Part shown: one piece after another, positions 22,745-32,064 of the stretch
Layout of the letters: every line of letters starts with the position of its first letter
How positions within the stretch are numbered: the stretch's first letter is position 1
Assembly: GCA_944387115.1 (NCBI GenBank)
Contig: CALXDR010000009.1
Location: 1-42,286 of the forward strand
Source: an uncultured Oscillospiraceae bacterium
GTDB lineage: Bacteria > Bacillota > Clostridia > Oscillospirales > Oscillospiraceae
Reading direction: 5' to 3'
DNA length: 42,286 nt
The notes under the pieces: generated by a model
Seen by the model: the letters and a program-made list of their open reading frames with translations, nothing else
What the model was told of the DNA's origin: nothing
The model's database searches: none
Translations under genes and position numbers: made by a program

Positions 22745-24597
22745 AAGGATATTACCGCAGGCTGTCCATCGTTGTGGCGGTGGCCTGCCTGGTGGGCGTG
22801 CTCTTCTGGGGCATCAACACAGGCTGGCTGGTGGGAGACGCCCACCAGGCCCAGCAGAGCATCAGCATGGAGGGGGAGGCCCAGGGGAGCGTCACCGCCG
22901 AGGAGATGGCGCAGGCCAGCGCCAAGGCGCTGGTCATCTACGACCCCCAGGAGGAGGGCTCGGTCAACCTGGAGGAGAACCTGCAGCGGGTGCTCTACCA
23001 CCTGCGTATGCAGGCGGAATATCTCCCCGTGACCCGGCGGGACAGCGTGTCCTACCGCAATTATGACCTGGTCATCGTTGCCACAGGAGATTTGGAGAAG
23101 GGGATTGGCACCGACAGCAGCCGCCTGTTTGAGGCGGTGGAGGGGGGCACAAGGCTGCTGCTCACCTCCATGCCCACCAACATCGACGGGGTTCTGCGCC
23201 AAATCTACCGCAAGCTGGGGGTGCTGGAGCTGAAGGGGTACTGCAACACCCAGGGCTTCGCCTTTGAAGAGGAGCTGATGCCCGGCAGTGCGGGAGAGCG
23301 CTTTGCGGGGGATGGGTTTGCAGACTCTGCCCTGGAGGTGTCCCTGGACAGCGGCTGCACGGTGTACGCCCAGGCCTTCCGGGAGGGGGGCGGCACGGTG
23401 CCGATGGTTTGGACGGCGCAATTTGGAGGGGGCAGCGTGGGGGTCATCAACAGCACCTCCGCCGGCGGAGACTACTGGACGGGATTGCTGGCAGGGAGTG
23501 TCACCGCCCTGTTTGACACCTATCTCTACCCTGTGATCAACACCAAAACGGTGTTTATCGACGACTTCCCCTCCCCCCAGTACAACAGCGACAGCGACGT
23601 GATTCGCCAGGCGTACAACCGCACGGTGCGGGAGTTCTACCGGGACATCTGGTGGCCGGATATGCAGAGCGCCGCCAAGCAGGCGGGGGTGAAGTACACG
23701 GGGCTGTTTATGGCCACCTACAACAACATCGTGGACCCTGAGGACTTTACCTTCGGGGAGGACCCCATGGAGCAGTACTTTGGCAACAGCCTGTTGCGCG
23801 GCGGCTATGAGATGGGCGCCCACGGCTACAACCACCAGTCCCTGGGGCTGGCCGGGCAGATTCCCGCCGAGATGGGCTACCGTCCCTGGGCCACGGTGGA
23901 GGACATGGCCGCCTCCATCCGTCAGCTGCTCACCATTGCCGAGGAGATGTTCCCCAATGTGACCTTGTACACCTATGTGCCCCCCTCCAACTACCTCAGC
24001 CAGGAGGGGCGTGAGGCGGTGAAGCTGGCCATGCCCGATTTGCAGGTGATTTCCGGCGTGTATACCATGGAGGGCGAGGAAGGTGCGGTGTATGTCCAGG
24101 ACTTCCGGGTGGCGGAGGATGGGATTGCGGAATTTCCCCGCTTCTCCTCCGGTATGCTGGTGTCCGACTACGACCGGTTCTGTGTGCTCAACGGCCTGGG
24201 GCTGTACGGGGTGTTCTCCCACTTCCTCCACCCGGATGACATTCTGGATGCCGAGCGGGGCGGAGGCCTGGCCTGGCAGGAGCTGCTCGACCGGTACAGC
24301 CAGCTTCTGGACTATGTGAATGAAAAGTGCCAGGGCCTGCGGGGCGCCACCGCCGTGGAGGCGGGCACTGCCCTGCGCATGAAGGAGGCGCTGACCATGC
24401 GGGTGGAGTATGGAGAGGACCAGGTGACCGGGGCGCTGGGCAACTTCTACGGCCAGGCCAGCTTCTACCTGCGCACCGAAAAGACCCCCCAGGTGGACAA
24501 TGAGAGCTGCACCATTACCCGCCTGTGCCAGGAGGGGGCGGGGTACTATTATCTGGTGACGGTGAAGCAGCCTGAATTTTCCTTTTTGCTGAAGTGA
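22741..24597 (+). CDS. pelA: DUF2194 membrane-anchored polysaccharide deacetylase (Pel deacetylase)
   Basis: A 618-residue protein with one N-terminal membrane helix (about 8-27). A Rossmann-like region (LVIYDPQEEGS, VIVATGDLE) follows, then a carbohydrate esterase 4-like barrel. The motif FIDDFPSP (Asp274, Asp275) and HGYNH (His361, His365) match the catalytic and metal-binding elements of the PelA deacetylase; YVPPSNYLS is a likely third motif. The C-terminal ~80 residues look like a beta-sandwich. In Pel systems this activity partially deacetylates the amino-sugar polymer, making it cationic. The glycoside hydrolase domain of Pseudomonas PelA is missing, as in the PelA-DA form of Gram-positive clusters. 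Confidence 0.83.
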   Translation: MKGYYRRLSIVVAVACLVGVLFWGINTGWLVGDAHQAQQSISMEGEAQGSVTAEEMAQASAKALVIYDPQEEGSVNLEENLQRVLYHLRMQAEYLPVTRRDSVSYRNYDLVIVATGDLEKGIGTDSSRLFEAVEGGTRLLLTSMPTNIDGVLRQIYRKLGVLELKGYCNTQGFAFEEELMPGSAGERFAGDGFADSALEVSLDSGCTVYAQAFREGGGTVPMVWTAQFGGGSVGVINSTSAGGDYWTGLLAGSVTALFDTYLYPVINTKTVFIDDFPSPQYNSDSDVIRQAYNRTVREFYRDIWWPDMQSAAKQAGVKYTGLFMATYNNIVDPEDFTFGEDPMEQYFGNSLLRGGYEMGAHGYNHQSLGLAGQIPAEMGYRPWATVEDMAASIRQLLTIAEEMFPNVTLYTYVPPSNYLSQEGREAVKLAMPDLQVISGVYTMEGEEGAVYVQDFRVAEDGIAEFPRFSSGMLVSDYDRFCVLNGLGLYGVFSHFLHPDDILDAERGGGLAWQELLDRYSQLLDYVNEKCQGLRGATAVEAGTALRMKEALTMRVEYGEDQVTGALGNFYGQASFYLRTEKTPQVDNESCTITRLCQEGAGYYYLVTVKQPEFSFLLK

Positions 24598-24606
24598 GGA
24601 GACGCT

Positions 24607-26034
24607 ATGAGAATTTGTCTGATTGCGGAAGGGTGCTACCCCTATGTGGCCGGCGGGGTGTCCTCCTGGATTCAGATGCTGGTAAAGGGGATGCCCCAGC
24701 ACGAATTTGTGCTGTGCACCATTGGGGCGACCAAGGACCAGCGGGGGGTGTTCAAGTACGAAATCCCCGAAAATATCGTGGAAATCCACGAGAACTTTCT
24801 GGATGAGCTGATGGAGGGGAGTTTTCGCACCAAGGACGGCAGGGTGCTGGCCCCCAAGGAGCACCAGGCCATGCTGGACCTGATTACCAAGGACAGCGTG
24901 GACTGGGACACCATCTTTGATATGTTCGGCCGGGGCGGCCGGTATAAGGCCAACCAGTTTTTGAGCAGCAGGGGCTTTTTGGACATTGTGAAGGACGCCT
25001 GTCAGGAGGAGTACCGCATGACCCCCTTCAACGATGTGTTCTGGACCATTCGCTCCATGCTCCTGCCCATTTTGAACATCATGGCCTGCTCCATCCCCCA
25101 GGTGGACGTGTTCCACTCTGTGTCCACGGGATATGCCGGACTGCTGGGGGCGATGTTCCAGCACAAGACGGGGCGGCCCCTGCTGCTCACCGAGCACGGC
25201 ATTTACACCCGGGAGCGGGAGGAGGAAATCCTCAAGGCCCGGTGGGTGGATGTATACTTCAAGCAGACCTGGATTAACTTCTTTGCCGGCATGTCCAGGG
25301 CGGCCTACCACAAGGCAAGCCGCATTTTCTCCCTGTTTTACAAGGCCAGAGAGCTGGAAATTGAGCTGGGGGCCCCGGCGGAGCGGTGCTCTGTCATTCC
25401 CAACGGCATTAAGATGAGCCGCTTTCAGGACATCCCGCCCATCGCCGACGACGGGCACCCCCTGGTGCTGGGGGCGGTGATTCGCGCGGTGCCCATCAAA
25501 GACCTCAAGACCATGATTCACGCCTTTGACCTGGTGCGCCGTCGTATGCCGGAGGCAAAGCTCTACCTCATCGGCCCCACCGACGAGGACCCGGAGTATT
25601 ATCAGGAGTGCCTGGACCTCATCCGCAATCTGGAGTGCACCGGCATTACCTTTGTGGGGCGGGTGAATGTGGCCGAGTGGTATGGGCAGATGGACATTCT
25701 CCTCCTCAGCAGTGTGTCTGAGGGACAGCCCTTCGTCATTTTGGAGGCTATGGCCTCCCACCGCCCGGTGATTGCCACCGATGTGGGCTCCTGCCGGGAG
25801 CTGGTGGAGGGCAACGAGGACGGGTTTGGGCCGTCCGGTATGATTGTGCCGGTGATGAACCCCAGCCTGATGGCCCGGGCCATTCTCCAGCTGGGCAGCG
25901 ACCGGGCCATGCAGCGCGCCATGGGGGAGGCCGGGTTTCGCCGGGTGGACCGGTTTTACCGGGAAGAGGACTTTCTGGCTGCGTATGAAAAGGAGTATGA
26001 GGAGGTGAAGGCCCTTGGCGGGCGTGGGGTTTGA
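24607..26034 (+). CDS. pelF: Pel polysaccharide glycosyltransferase PelF
   Basis: A 475-residue GT4-family (GT-B fold) transferase. The N-terminus MRICLIAEGCYPYVAGGVSSW is the PelF signature. LLTEHGIYTRERE and the nucleotide-sugar motif SEGQPFVILEAM (E-x7-E) are complete. PelF polymerises the Pel chain in the cytoplasm from UDP-sugars, while PelD-PelE-PelG hold and export it. GAGGAG lies before the ATG, 9 nt after the preceding stop. The 3' end overlaps pelG by 20 bp. Of all genes in the cluster this one identifies the system most firmly. Confidence 0.95.
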   Translation: MRICLIAEGCYPYVAGGVSSWIQMLVKGMPQHEFVLCTIGATKDQRGVFKYEIPENIVEIHENFLDELMEGSFRTKDGRVLAPKEHQAMLDLITKDSVDWDTIFDMFGRGGRYKANQFLSSRGFLDIVKDACQEEYRMTPFNDVFWTIRSMLLPILNIMACSIPQVDVFHSVSTGYAGLLGAMFQHKTGRPLLLTEHGIYTREREEEILKARWVDVYFKQTWINFFAGMSRAAYHKASRIFSLFYKARELEIELGAPAERCSVIPNGIKMSRFQDIPPIADDGHPLVLGAVIRAVPIKDLKTMIHAFDLVRRRMPEAKLYLIGPTDEDPEYYQECLDLIRNLECTGITFVGRVNVAEWYGQMDILLLSSVSEGQPFVILEAMASHRPVIATDVGSCRELVEGNEDGFGPSGMIVPVMNPSLMARAILQLGSDRAMQRAMGEAGFRRVDRFYREEDFLAAYEKEYEEVKALGGRGV

Positions 26035-27499
26035 GCTGAAAAAGCTCTTCCGGCAAAACGGCGGCTATCTCAATACCGCAAAGGCCTATGCGGTATCCGC
26101 AGTGGTCACCGAGGGGCCTTTGGTGCTCAACATCGTTATGATGGTGGTGCTCAAGTCCCTGATGGGGCTGTTTCACGGGGGGTATGCAGACCAGGAGGTG
26201 TTCCTCATCACCTCCACGTACATCATGATTTTCTCCCTGATGCTCTCCAACACGGTGCTGATGTTTGTCAGCCGGTATGTGTCTGACTGCATCTATGAAC
26301 GGCGGGCCTCGGACATTCTGCCCTCCTTTTTTGCCGTGGTGTTCTACCTGCTCCTCTTCGGCGGAGTGGTGGGCATGGTGTATCTCAGCACCCTGTCTGC
26401 GCCCCCCATCCACAAGCTGCTCAATCTGGTGCAGTTCTGCGTCATGCTGGTGGTGTGGGTACAGATGGCCTATCTGTCCGCCATTAAGAAGTACACCAAA
26501 ATCCTCATTGGCTTTCTGGAGTCCACATTCCTCTCCATTGCCTCGGCGCTGACGCTGATGCTGCTCAAGGTATCCCCCTTGACGGCGGTGTTTGCCGCCT
26601 CCACCCTGGGGGTGCTGGTGATGATGCTGATTTATCTCCAGGAGATGGTGACCTACTATCCCCGGGGGGAGTTTTCTCTGGTGGGGTTCTTCCCCGCCCT
26701 GCAAAAGTTCAAGATTCTCATTCCGGTGGGGGCGTTTATGACCTTTGGTCTGTTCGGACACAATCTTGTGTACTGGATGAGCGACTACAGCACCCAGGTG
26801 ATGGAGCATATGGTGTACTGCATGAAGTACGATGTGCCCTGCTTTTACGCCAGCCTCACCATCATTCCCTTTCTGGTCACCTTCACCGTGTCCATGGAGG
26901 TGAAGTTTTTCCAGGCCTACCGCAAGTGCTTTGATACCATTCAGTACGGCGGCACCCTCCAGCACATCATGCTGGAGAAGGAGAACTTGTGCAAGACCCT
27001 GTTCCGGGAGCTGGCCCATGTGTTTGAGGTGCAGTTTTTCATCGAGGTCATTGCCATTACCTTTGTGGGCAACATTTTGCAAAATGTGCAGTTTGACCAG
27101 GAGATGATGGGAATCTTCCGCTACCTGTGCATTGGCTACTGCTTCTATGCCCTGTTTAAGAGTCTGGTCATTGTGCTGCTCTACCTGGATGACCGGAAGG
27201 GGGCCTGCCTGCTCTCGGGGCTGTTCGCTCTGCTGTCCCTGGCAGGGTCGGTGGCGGGGCTGTTTGCGGGCATTGAAACCTGGGGGCTGGGGTTCCTGGG
27301 GGCCGCCGCCATCACCTGTGTGGTGGGGGTAATCTATGTAAAGCACTTTGTCATGGGTCTGGAATACCATGTGTTCTGCACCCAACCCCTGGTGCACGAG
27401 GAGCCGAAGGGGATTTTTCTCGAGATTGCCCGCTGGGTGGAGCACCGTGAGCGGGACATCATAGACAAGAGGAGGATGAAGCACAATGAACATCTCTAA
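26015..27499 (+). CDS. pelG: Pel polysaccharide exporter PelG
   Basis: A 494-residue membrane protein with about 12 transmembrane segments, related to MOP/Wzx flippases. The start GVGFELKKLF and the stretch AKAYAVSAVVTEGPLVLNI are characteristic of PelG. It probably forms the export channel with PelD and PelE. The start is TTG at 26015 with GGAGG 9 nt upstream; no better start keeps the N-terminal signature. It overlaps pelF by 20 bp and the CotH-like gene by 14 bp, so translation is likely coupled along the operon. Confidence 0.94.
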   Translation: MAGVGFELKKLFRQNGGYLNTAKAYAVSAVVTEGPLVLNIVMMVVLKSLMGLFHGGYADQEVFLITSTYIMIFSLMLSNTVLMFVSRYVSDCIYERRASDILPSFFAVVFYLLLFGGVVGMVYLSTLSAPPIHKLLNLVQFCVMLVVWVQMAYLSAIKKYTKILIGFLESTFLSIASALTLMLLKVSPLTAVFAASTLGVLVMMLIYLQEMVTYYPRGEFSLVGFFPALQKFKILIPVGAFMTFGLFGHNLVYWMSDYSTQVMEHMVYCMKYDVPCFYASLTIIPFLVTFTVSMEVKFFQAYRKCFDTIQYGGTLQHIMLEKENLCKTLFRELAHVFEVQFFIEVIAITFVGNILQNVQFDQEMMGIFRYLCIGYCFYALFKSLVIVLLYLDDRKGACLLSGLFALLSLAGSVAGLFAGIETWGLGFLGAAAITCVVGVIYVKHFVMGLEYHVFCTQPLVHEEPKGIFLEIARWVEHRERDIIDKRRMKHNEHL

Positions 27500-29234
27500 C
27501 CCTCTGCGCCGTGTGTGCGCTGCGGGACTGTGTCTGTCCCTGTGCCTGTGCGGGTGCACACTGCTGGAGGGCGGTGACACCGTCCAGGACGCCGGGGAGA
27601 CGCCCCAGGCCACCCACCGGGTGGACATCGCCCAGCCGGAGAGCATCGACACCGCCGGAGGCCGGGAGGACACGGCGGTCTACAGCCAGGACGACCCGGA
27701 CAGTCTGGTCTACTTCTATGTCACCGTGCGCATGGGCACCGAGGCCGAGGGCACCAACCACACCTTTGACGAGGTGAAAAACGCCATTCGATTTGTGAAC
27801 AGCGCCCATGTGGACAACAGCGTCTATGCAGAAGCGCTGGTGCAGGTGGGGGACGAAAACGGCCCTGTGTCCGGTATGCTGGGCTACGGGCAGTCTGCCA
27901 GCAACGCAACCATCCGCATTCGGGGCAACTCCTCCACCACCATGCCCCTCAAGTCCTACAAGCTGTCCCTGGACGACGATGCGGGGCTGTGGCGGGGACA
28001 GTCCAACATCGCCCTGAACAAGCACGCCTTTGACAGCAGCCGCCTGCGCAACAAGCTCTATTTCGACCTGCTGCGGGAGGTGCCCGAGGTGCCCAGCCTG
28101 CGCACCCAATTTGTGCGCCTGTTCATCAAGGACGAGACGGCCGGACAGACGGAGTTTGAGGACTACGGGGTATACACCCAGGTGGAGGTGCCGGGGAAGA
28201 AGTACCTGGGCAACCACGGGCTGGACACCTCCGGCTATCTCTACAAGGCCATCTCCTTCAATTTCGAGATGAAGGAGGGGCTGAAAAACTTCGACGACCC
28301 CGAATTTGACCCAGAGGTGTTCAAAACCATCCTCAACTGCAAGGGGCGGCAGGACAACGCACGGCTGATTGAGATGGTGGAGGCGGTCAACGATATGACC
28401 CGGGACATCAACGAGGTGGTGGACACCTACTTTGACCGGGACAACTACATTGCCTGGATGGCCTTTAACATCCTGATGGGCAACATCGACACCACCGAGC
28501 AGAATTTCTACCTGTACAGCCCCCTCAACAGCCAGAAGTGGTACTTCATTCCCTGGGACAGCGACGCCAGCCTGTACCGGCAGGAGCGGGAGCTCAAGGG
28601 CGGCTCCGGGGACTACGACGACTGGGAGAGCGGCCTGTCCATCTACTGGGGGGTGGTGCTCCACCAGCGCTTCCTCAAGGTGGAGCAAAATCGCCTGGAT
28701 TTGGCGGCCAAGGTGGAGGAGTTTTACCAGCAGTTCTCCCCCCAGCGGGTGCAGGCCCTGGCAGATTCGTACAACCAGGTCATTCGTCAGGACTTGTACC
28801 ATATGCCCGACCTGCTCAACCTCACAGTGACCACCGACGAGCGGGAGGAGCTGCTGGGCAGCATTGGAGAGGAGATTACCATCAACTATGACCTGTTCCA
28901 AAAGTCCCTCAACGCCCTGATGCCGTTCTGGCAGTGGTCGGAGGACAGGGGGGATACGGTCCATCTGTCCTGGGGAGAGGCCTATGACTTCCAGGCCAAA
29001 AGCGTCACCTATCAGGTGACGGTGAGCCAGTTCCCGGATATGTCCAACCCCGTCTACCAGGAGAGCGGGCTGAGCCAGCTGGAAGTGGATTTGCCCAAGA
29101 CGGTGCTCACCCCCGGAACCTACTATATGAAGGTGGAGGCCACCAGCGAGGATGGACGGGTGACCCGCTCCATGAACAAAAGCCAGGTCAACGGGGCGTA
29201 TTATCCCGGTGTGTATCAGTTCACCGTCAACTAA
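27486..29234 (+). CDS. CotH-like kinase lipoprotein
   Basis: A 582-residue secreted protein with a lipobox (LCLCGC, Cys near residue 24), so it should be anchored outside the cytoplasmic membrane. Residues ~75-430 form a CotH-kinase domain: TIRIRGNSS, LKSYKL, the RNKLYFDLLREV helix, GVYTQVE and IPWDSDASL, whose acidic residues resemble the CotH catalytic metal-binding site. The last ~90 residues look like a fibronectin III-type domain. CotH proteins phosphorylate spore-coat proteins; homologues outside spores have unknown targets. The 14-bp overlap with pelG puts it in the same operon. Confidence 0.86.
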   Translation: MNISNPLRRVCAAGLCLSLCLCGCTLLEGGDTVQDAGETPQATHRVDIAQPESIDTAGGREDTAVYSQDDPDSLVYFYVTVRMGTEAEGTNHTFDEVKNAIRFVNSAHVDNSVYAEALVQVGDENGPVSGMLGYGQSASNATIRIRGNSSTTMPLKSYKLSLDDDAGLWRGQSNIALNKHAFDSSRLRNKLYFDLLREVPEVPSLRTQFVRLFIKDETAGQTEFEDYGVYTQVEVPGKKYLGNHGLDTSGYLYKAISFNFEMKEGLKNFDDPEFDPEVFKTILNCKGRQDNARLIEMVEAVNDMTRDINEVVDTYFDRDNYIAWMAFNILMGNIDTTEQNFYLYSPLNSQKWYFIPWDSDASLYRQERELKGGSGDYDDWESGLSIYWGVVLHQRFLKVEQNRLDLAAKVEEFYQQFSPQRVQALADSYNQVIRQDLYHMPDLLNLTVTTDEREELLGSIGEEITINYDLFQKSLNALMPFWQWSEDRGDTVHLSWGEAYDFQAKSVTYQVTVSQFPDMSNPVYQESGLSQLEVDLPKTVLTPGTYYMKVEATSEDGRVTRSMNKSQVNGAYYPGVYQFTVN

Positions 29235-29248
29235 AGGGAGGGTGCGGC

Positions 29249-29959
29249 ATGGACAAGGCGCCAGTGTTCCGCTACGAACAGAAGTATAAAATCACCAGCT
29301 ACCAGATGGATGAGCTGAAACAGGCCCTGTCCCATCTGCTGCAGCCTGACCCCCATGCCCAGGCCAACGGGGGGTACATGATTCGCAGTATGTACTTTGA
29401 TGATATGTACCAATCCGCCTATCTGGAGAAGGTAGACGGGGTATACCACCGGAAAAAATACCGTATTCGGGTGTACGACTGTGGAGATCGGGTGATCAAC
29501 CTGGAGTGCAAGAACAAGCACGGCCCGTACATCTTCAAAGAGTCGGCGCGGCTGACCCGGGCGGAGTACGAGGGGATTTTGCAGGGGGATGTGGACTTCC
29601 TCCTCCACCGGGAGGAGCCCATGGCCAGGGAGTTTTTTCTGGACTACCGCACCAAGCTCCTGCGCCCCAAGGTGATTGTGGACTATGACCGGGAGCCGTA
29701 TATTCTGGACGCGGGCACAGTGCGCATCACCTTTGACCGGGAGATACGGGCGGTGCAGGTGGGGGAGAGCCTGTTTGACCCTGCTGCCCCGTCCTATACG
29801 GTGTATCCGCCGGGAGAGGAGATTTTGGAGATCAAATTCACCGGATACCTGCCTGAGTTTGTCCGCCGGATTTTTCAGGTGCGCAACTATACCCAGGTGT
29901 CCGCCTCGAAATACTGCCTGTGCGTAGACCGGCTGCGAGAGATTGGAAGAGGAGAGTAA
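29249..29959 (+). CDS. VTC-domain polyphosphate polymerase-like protein
   Basis: A 236-residue soluble protein equal to one VTC catalytic domain (PF09359). The tunnel-lining basic and acidic residues are in place: FRYEQKY (7-13), RSMYFDD, RKKYRIRVY, LECKNKH, YDREPY and the late EIKF. Related eukaryotic domains make polyphosphate from ATP. Bacterial single-domain versions lack SPX and membrane parts and usually lie beside a DUF4956 gene, as here. Activity may be polyphosphate synthesis or another triphosphate reaction. It starts 14 bp after the CotH gene with a GGGAGGG site. Confidence 0.88.
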   Translation: MDKAPVFRYEQKYKITSYQMDELKQALSHLLQPDPHAQANGGYMIRSMYFDDMYQSAYLEKVDGVYHRKKYRIRVYDCGDRVINLECKNKHGPYIFKESARLTRAEYEGILQGDVDFLLHREEPMAREFFLDYRTKLLRPKVIVDYDREPYILDAGTVRITFDREIRAVQVGESLFDPAAPSYTVYPPGEEILEIKFTGYLPEFVRRIFQVRNYTQVSASKYCLCVDRLREIGRGE

Positions 29960-29965
29960 TGCCCT

Positions 29966-30637
29966 ATGAGTTTTGCAGATTTGTTTAAGAAGTCCATTTT
30001 GGAAAAGCTGCCCCAGGAGGTATCCCCTGAAATTCTGGTGCTCACCCTGCTGGCGGCGACCGTGCTGGGGATGGGGATTTTCCTGATATACCGCCGGTGC
30101 TTCATCGGCGTGGTGTACGACCACTCCTTCAACATATCCCTGGTGGTGATGACGGTGCTGGTGGCTGTGATCATCGTCACCATCAGCTCCAACATCACCC
30201 TGTCCCTGGGTATGGTGGGCGCACTGAGTATTGTGCGTTACCGCACGGCGGTGAAAAGTCCCCTGGATTTGATGTTCATGTTCTGGGCCATTACCACGGG
30301 GATTGCGGTGGGAGCCAACTATTTTTACATCGCCTGCGGCTCCTTTGTGTTCGTGGCGCTGATTTTCTTCCTGCTCAAGAAGTGGAAGGGGGACACCACC
30401 ACCTATATGCTGGTGCTCAACTACCCCACCCAGCTGGAGACGGAGGAGGAGGTGCGCCGTGTCCTCAAAACGTGCAAGGGCAAGGTGCGCTCCAAGGTGG
30501 TCAAAAAGGGGCGCACGGAGCTGACGGCGGAGGTGTCTTTGCGCAACGACAATCTGAACCTCACCACCCGGATGTCCGCCATTGCGGGGGTGGAGGATGT
30601 GACCCTGGTGCAGTACCGGGGCAGCTATGAGGGGTAA
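29966..30637 (+). CDS. DUF4956 membrane protein
   Basis: A 223-residue protein with four to five membrane helices in the first ~145 residues. The conserved DUF4956 segment MVGALSIVRYRTAVKSPLD is followed by a long hydrophobic stretch. A cytoplasmic ferredoxin-like C-terminal domain (~150-223) completes it. Function is unknown. Its regular pairing with VTC-domain genes, from memory, suggests it forms a membrane channel or scaffold for the VTC partner. It begins 6 bp after the VTC gene and overlaps the next gene by 11 bp. Confidence 0.85.
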   Translation: MSFADLFKKSILEKLPQEVSPEILVLTLLAATVLGMGIFLIYRRCFIGVVYDHSFNISLVVMTVLVAVIIVTISSNITLSLGMVGALSIVRYRTAVKSPLDLMFMFWAITTGIAVGANYFYIACGSFVFVALIFFLLKKWKGDTTTYMLVLNYPTQLETEEEVRRVLKTCKGKVRSKVVKKGRTELTAEVSLRNDNLNLTTRMSAIAGVEDVTLVQYRGSYEG

Positions 30638-32036
30638 GGGCGCAAGGCTGGCGGGGGTTCTGGCGGCGGCAGCGGTGGTACTTGGTGCGCTGGGCTATGC
30701 CGCCTGCCCCATCACATGGGAGGAAGGTATGCTGTATCGTAAGGTGACGGTGCTGGAGCCGGAAGAGGGGCAGGCCCCGGCGTCCAACCCCCTCAAGGGG
30801 TGGATGCCCTGGTCAACCGCCCAGGCCTCGGAGCACTATGACAACACGCTGGTCTTTGCCCTGGTGAGCTGGGCGCAGCTGGAGCCGGAGGAAGGGTGCG
30901 TGGATTTCGAGGGGGTGGAGGCAGCCCTCAACCTCCCCTATTGGCGGGAACGGGGGGTGCGCTTTGTCCTGCGTTTGGTGTGCGACTACCCGGATGATGC
31001 GGGGGGATTGGACATCCCCCAGTGGCTGTATGACCGCATTGGCGGAGATGGGCAGTGGTACGACAACCAGTACGGCAAGGGTTTTTCCCCCAACTATGGA
31101 AACCCCCGCTTGCTCCAGGCCCACGGGGCGCTGCTGGAACAGCTGGGCGCACACTACGACCAGGACCCCTATCTGGCCTGGGTTCAGCTGGGCAGTCTGG
31201 GGCACTGGGGGGAGTGGCATGTGAACGCCTCGTCGGGCATCAAGCCCTTTCCTGAGCAGGTCATCACCGACCGCTATGTGCGCCAGTATCTGGAGGCCTT
31301 CCCCAGCAAACGACTCCTGCTCCGCCGGCCCTATGCCATCGGCGGGGAGGCGGGGCTGGGGCTGTACAACGATTCCTTTGCCCAGCCCCAGTCCCACGAC
31401 ACCTGGCTGTCCTGGATTGCCAACGGGTATGTGTCCGACCAGAACGGGGAGTCCCTGGCGGGGATGCCCCAGTTCTGGTGCAAGGCCCCCTCTGGCGGCG
31501 AGTTTGCCAGCGGGCGGGAGATAGAGGACTATCTGGGTGCGGGATTGGAGGAGACCCGGGACTACATCCGGCGCAGCCACACCACATTCCTGGGCCCCAG
31601 GTGTGTGTTTGACGTGGAGGACGGCTCCTGCGCCCAGGCGGCAGAGGAGCTGAGCCGGGAGATGGGGTATACCCTGCGGGTCAACCGCTGCACCACCCGC
31701 ACCCCCCTGTTTTCCGCCCGGATGGAGCTGGTGATGGAGTGGGAGAACACCGGGCTGGCGCCCATCTATGAGAACTGGCCCATTCAGATTCGCCTGGTGG
31801 ACCGGCAGGGCAAGGAGGTTTTGTGCCAGCAGGTGGATGGGGGCATCCACCGCTGGGGCACGGGGGTACACCGGCTGTGCTGCACGCTGGAGGGGGCGGA
31901 GAATCTGCCCCGGGGGACTTATGTTCTGGAGGTAGGCATTCTCGACCCCATCACGGGGGCGCCAGGGGTGGCGCTGGCCAATGGCGGAGCGCAGCCTGAC
32001 GGCAGCTACCGCATGGGGCAAGTGGTAAAGGGTTAG
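30627..32036 (+). CDS. DUF4874/DUF4832 glycoside hydrolase-like exported protein
   Basis: A 469-residue protein with an N-terminal hydrophobic signal or anchor (8-26). Residues ~50-330 resemble a TIM-barrel glycosidase: SNPLKGWMPW, VSWAQLEPEEG, VRFVLRLV, and GHWGEWHVN, whose Glu is a candidate acid/base. Residues ~350-469 form a beta-sandwich (WENTGLAPIYENWPIQIRLVD) of the DUF4832 type. Enzymatic activity is unproven for the family. As the last gene of the pel-like run, it may fill the role of the missing PelA hydrolase domain, trimming polymer outside the cell. Its ATG lies inside the stop region of the DUF4956 gene. Confidence 0.8.
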   Translation: MRGKGARLAGVLAAAAVVLGALGYAACPITWEEGMLYRKVTVLEPEEGQAPASNPLKGWMPWSTAQASEHYDNTLVFALVSWAQLEPEEGCVDFEGVEAALNLPYWRERGVRFVLRLVCDYPDDAGGLDIPQWLYDRIGGDGQWYDNQYGKGFSPNYGNPRLLQAHGALLEQLGAHYDQDPYLAWVQLGSLGHWGEWHVNASSGIKPFPEQVITDRYVRQYLEAFPSKRLLLRRPYAIGGEAGLGLYNDSFAQPQSHDTWLSWIANGYVSDQNGESLAGMPQFWCKAPSGGEFASGREIEDYLGAGLEETRDYIRRSHTTFLGPRCVFDVEDGSCAQAAEELSREMGYTLRVNRCTTRTPLFSARMELVMEWENTGLAPIYENWPIQIRLVDRQGKEVLCQQVDGGIHRWGTGVHRLCCTLEGAENLPRGTYVLEVGILDPITGAPGVALANGGAQPDGSYRMGQVVKG

Positions 32037-32064
32037 GAAGTTTCGGTACACGGGGGAGATTGGA

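Noticed and set aside
22576-25761. 1061-codon minus-strand frame across the deacetylase and PelF genes
   Set aside because: It is an antisense shadow; it covers three well-identified genes on the opposite strand and has no family resemblance.
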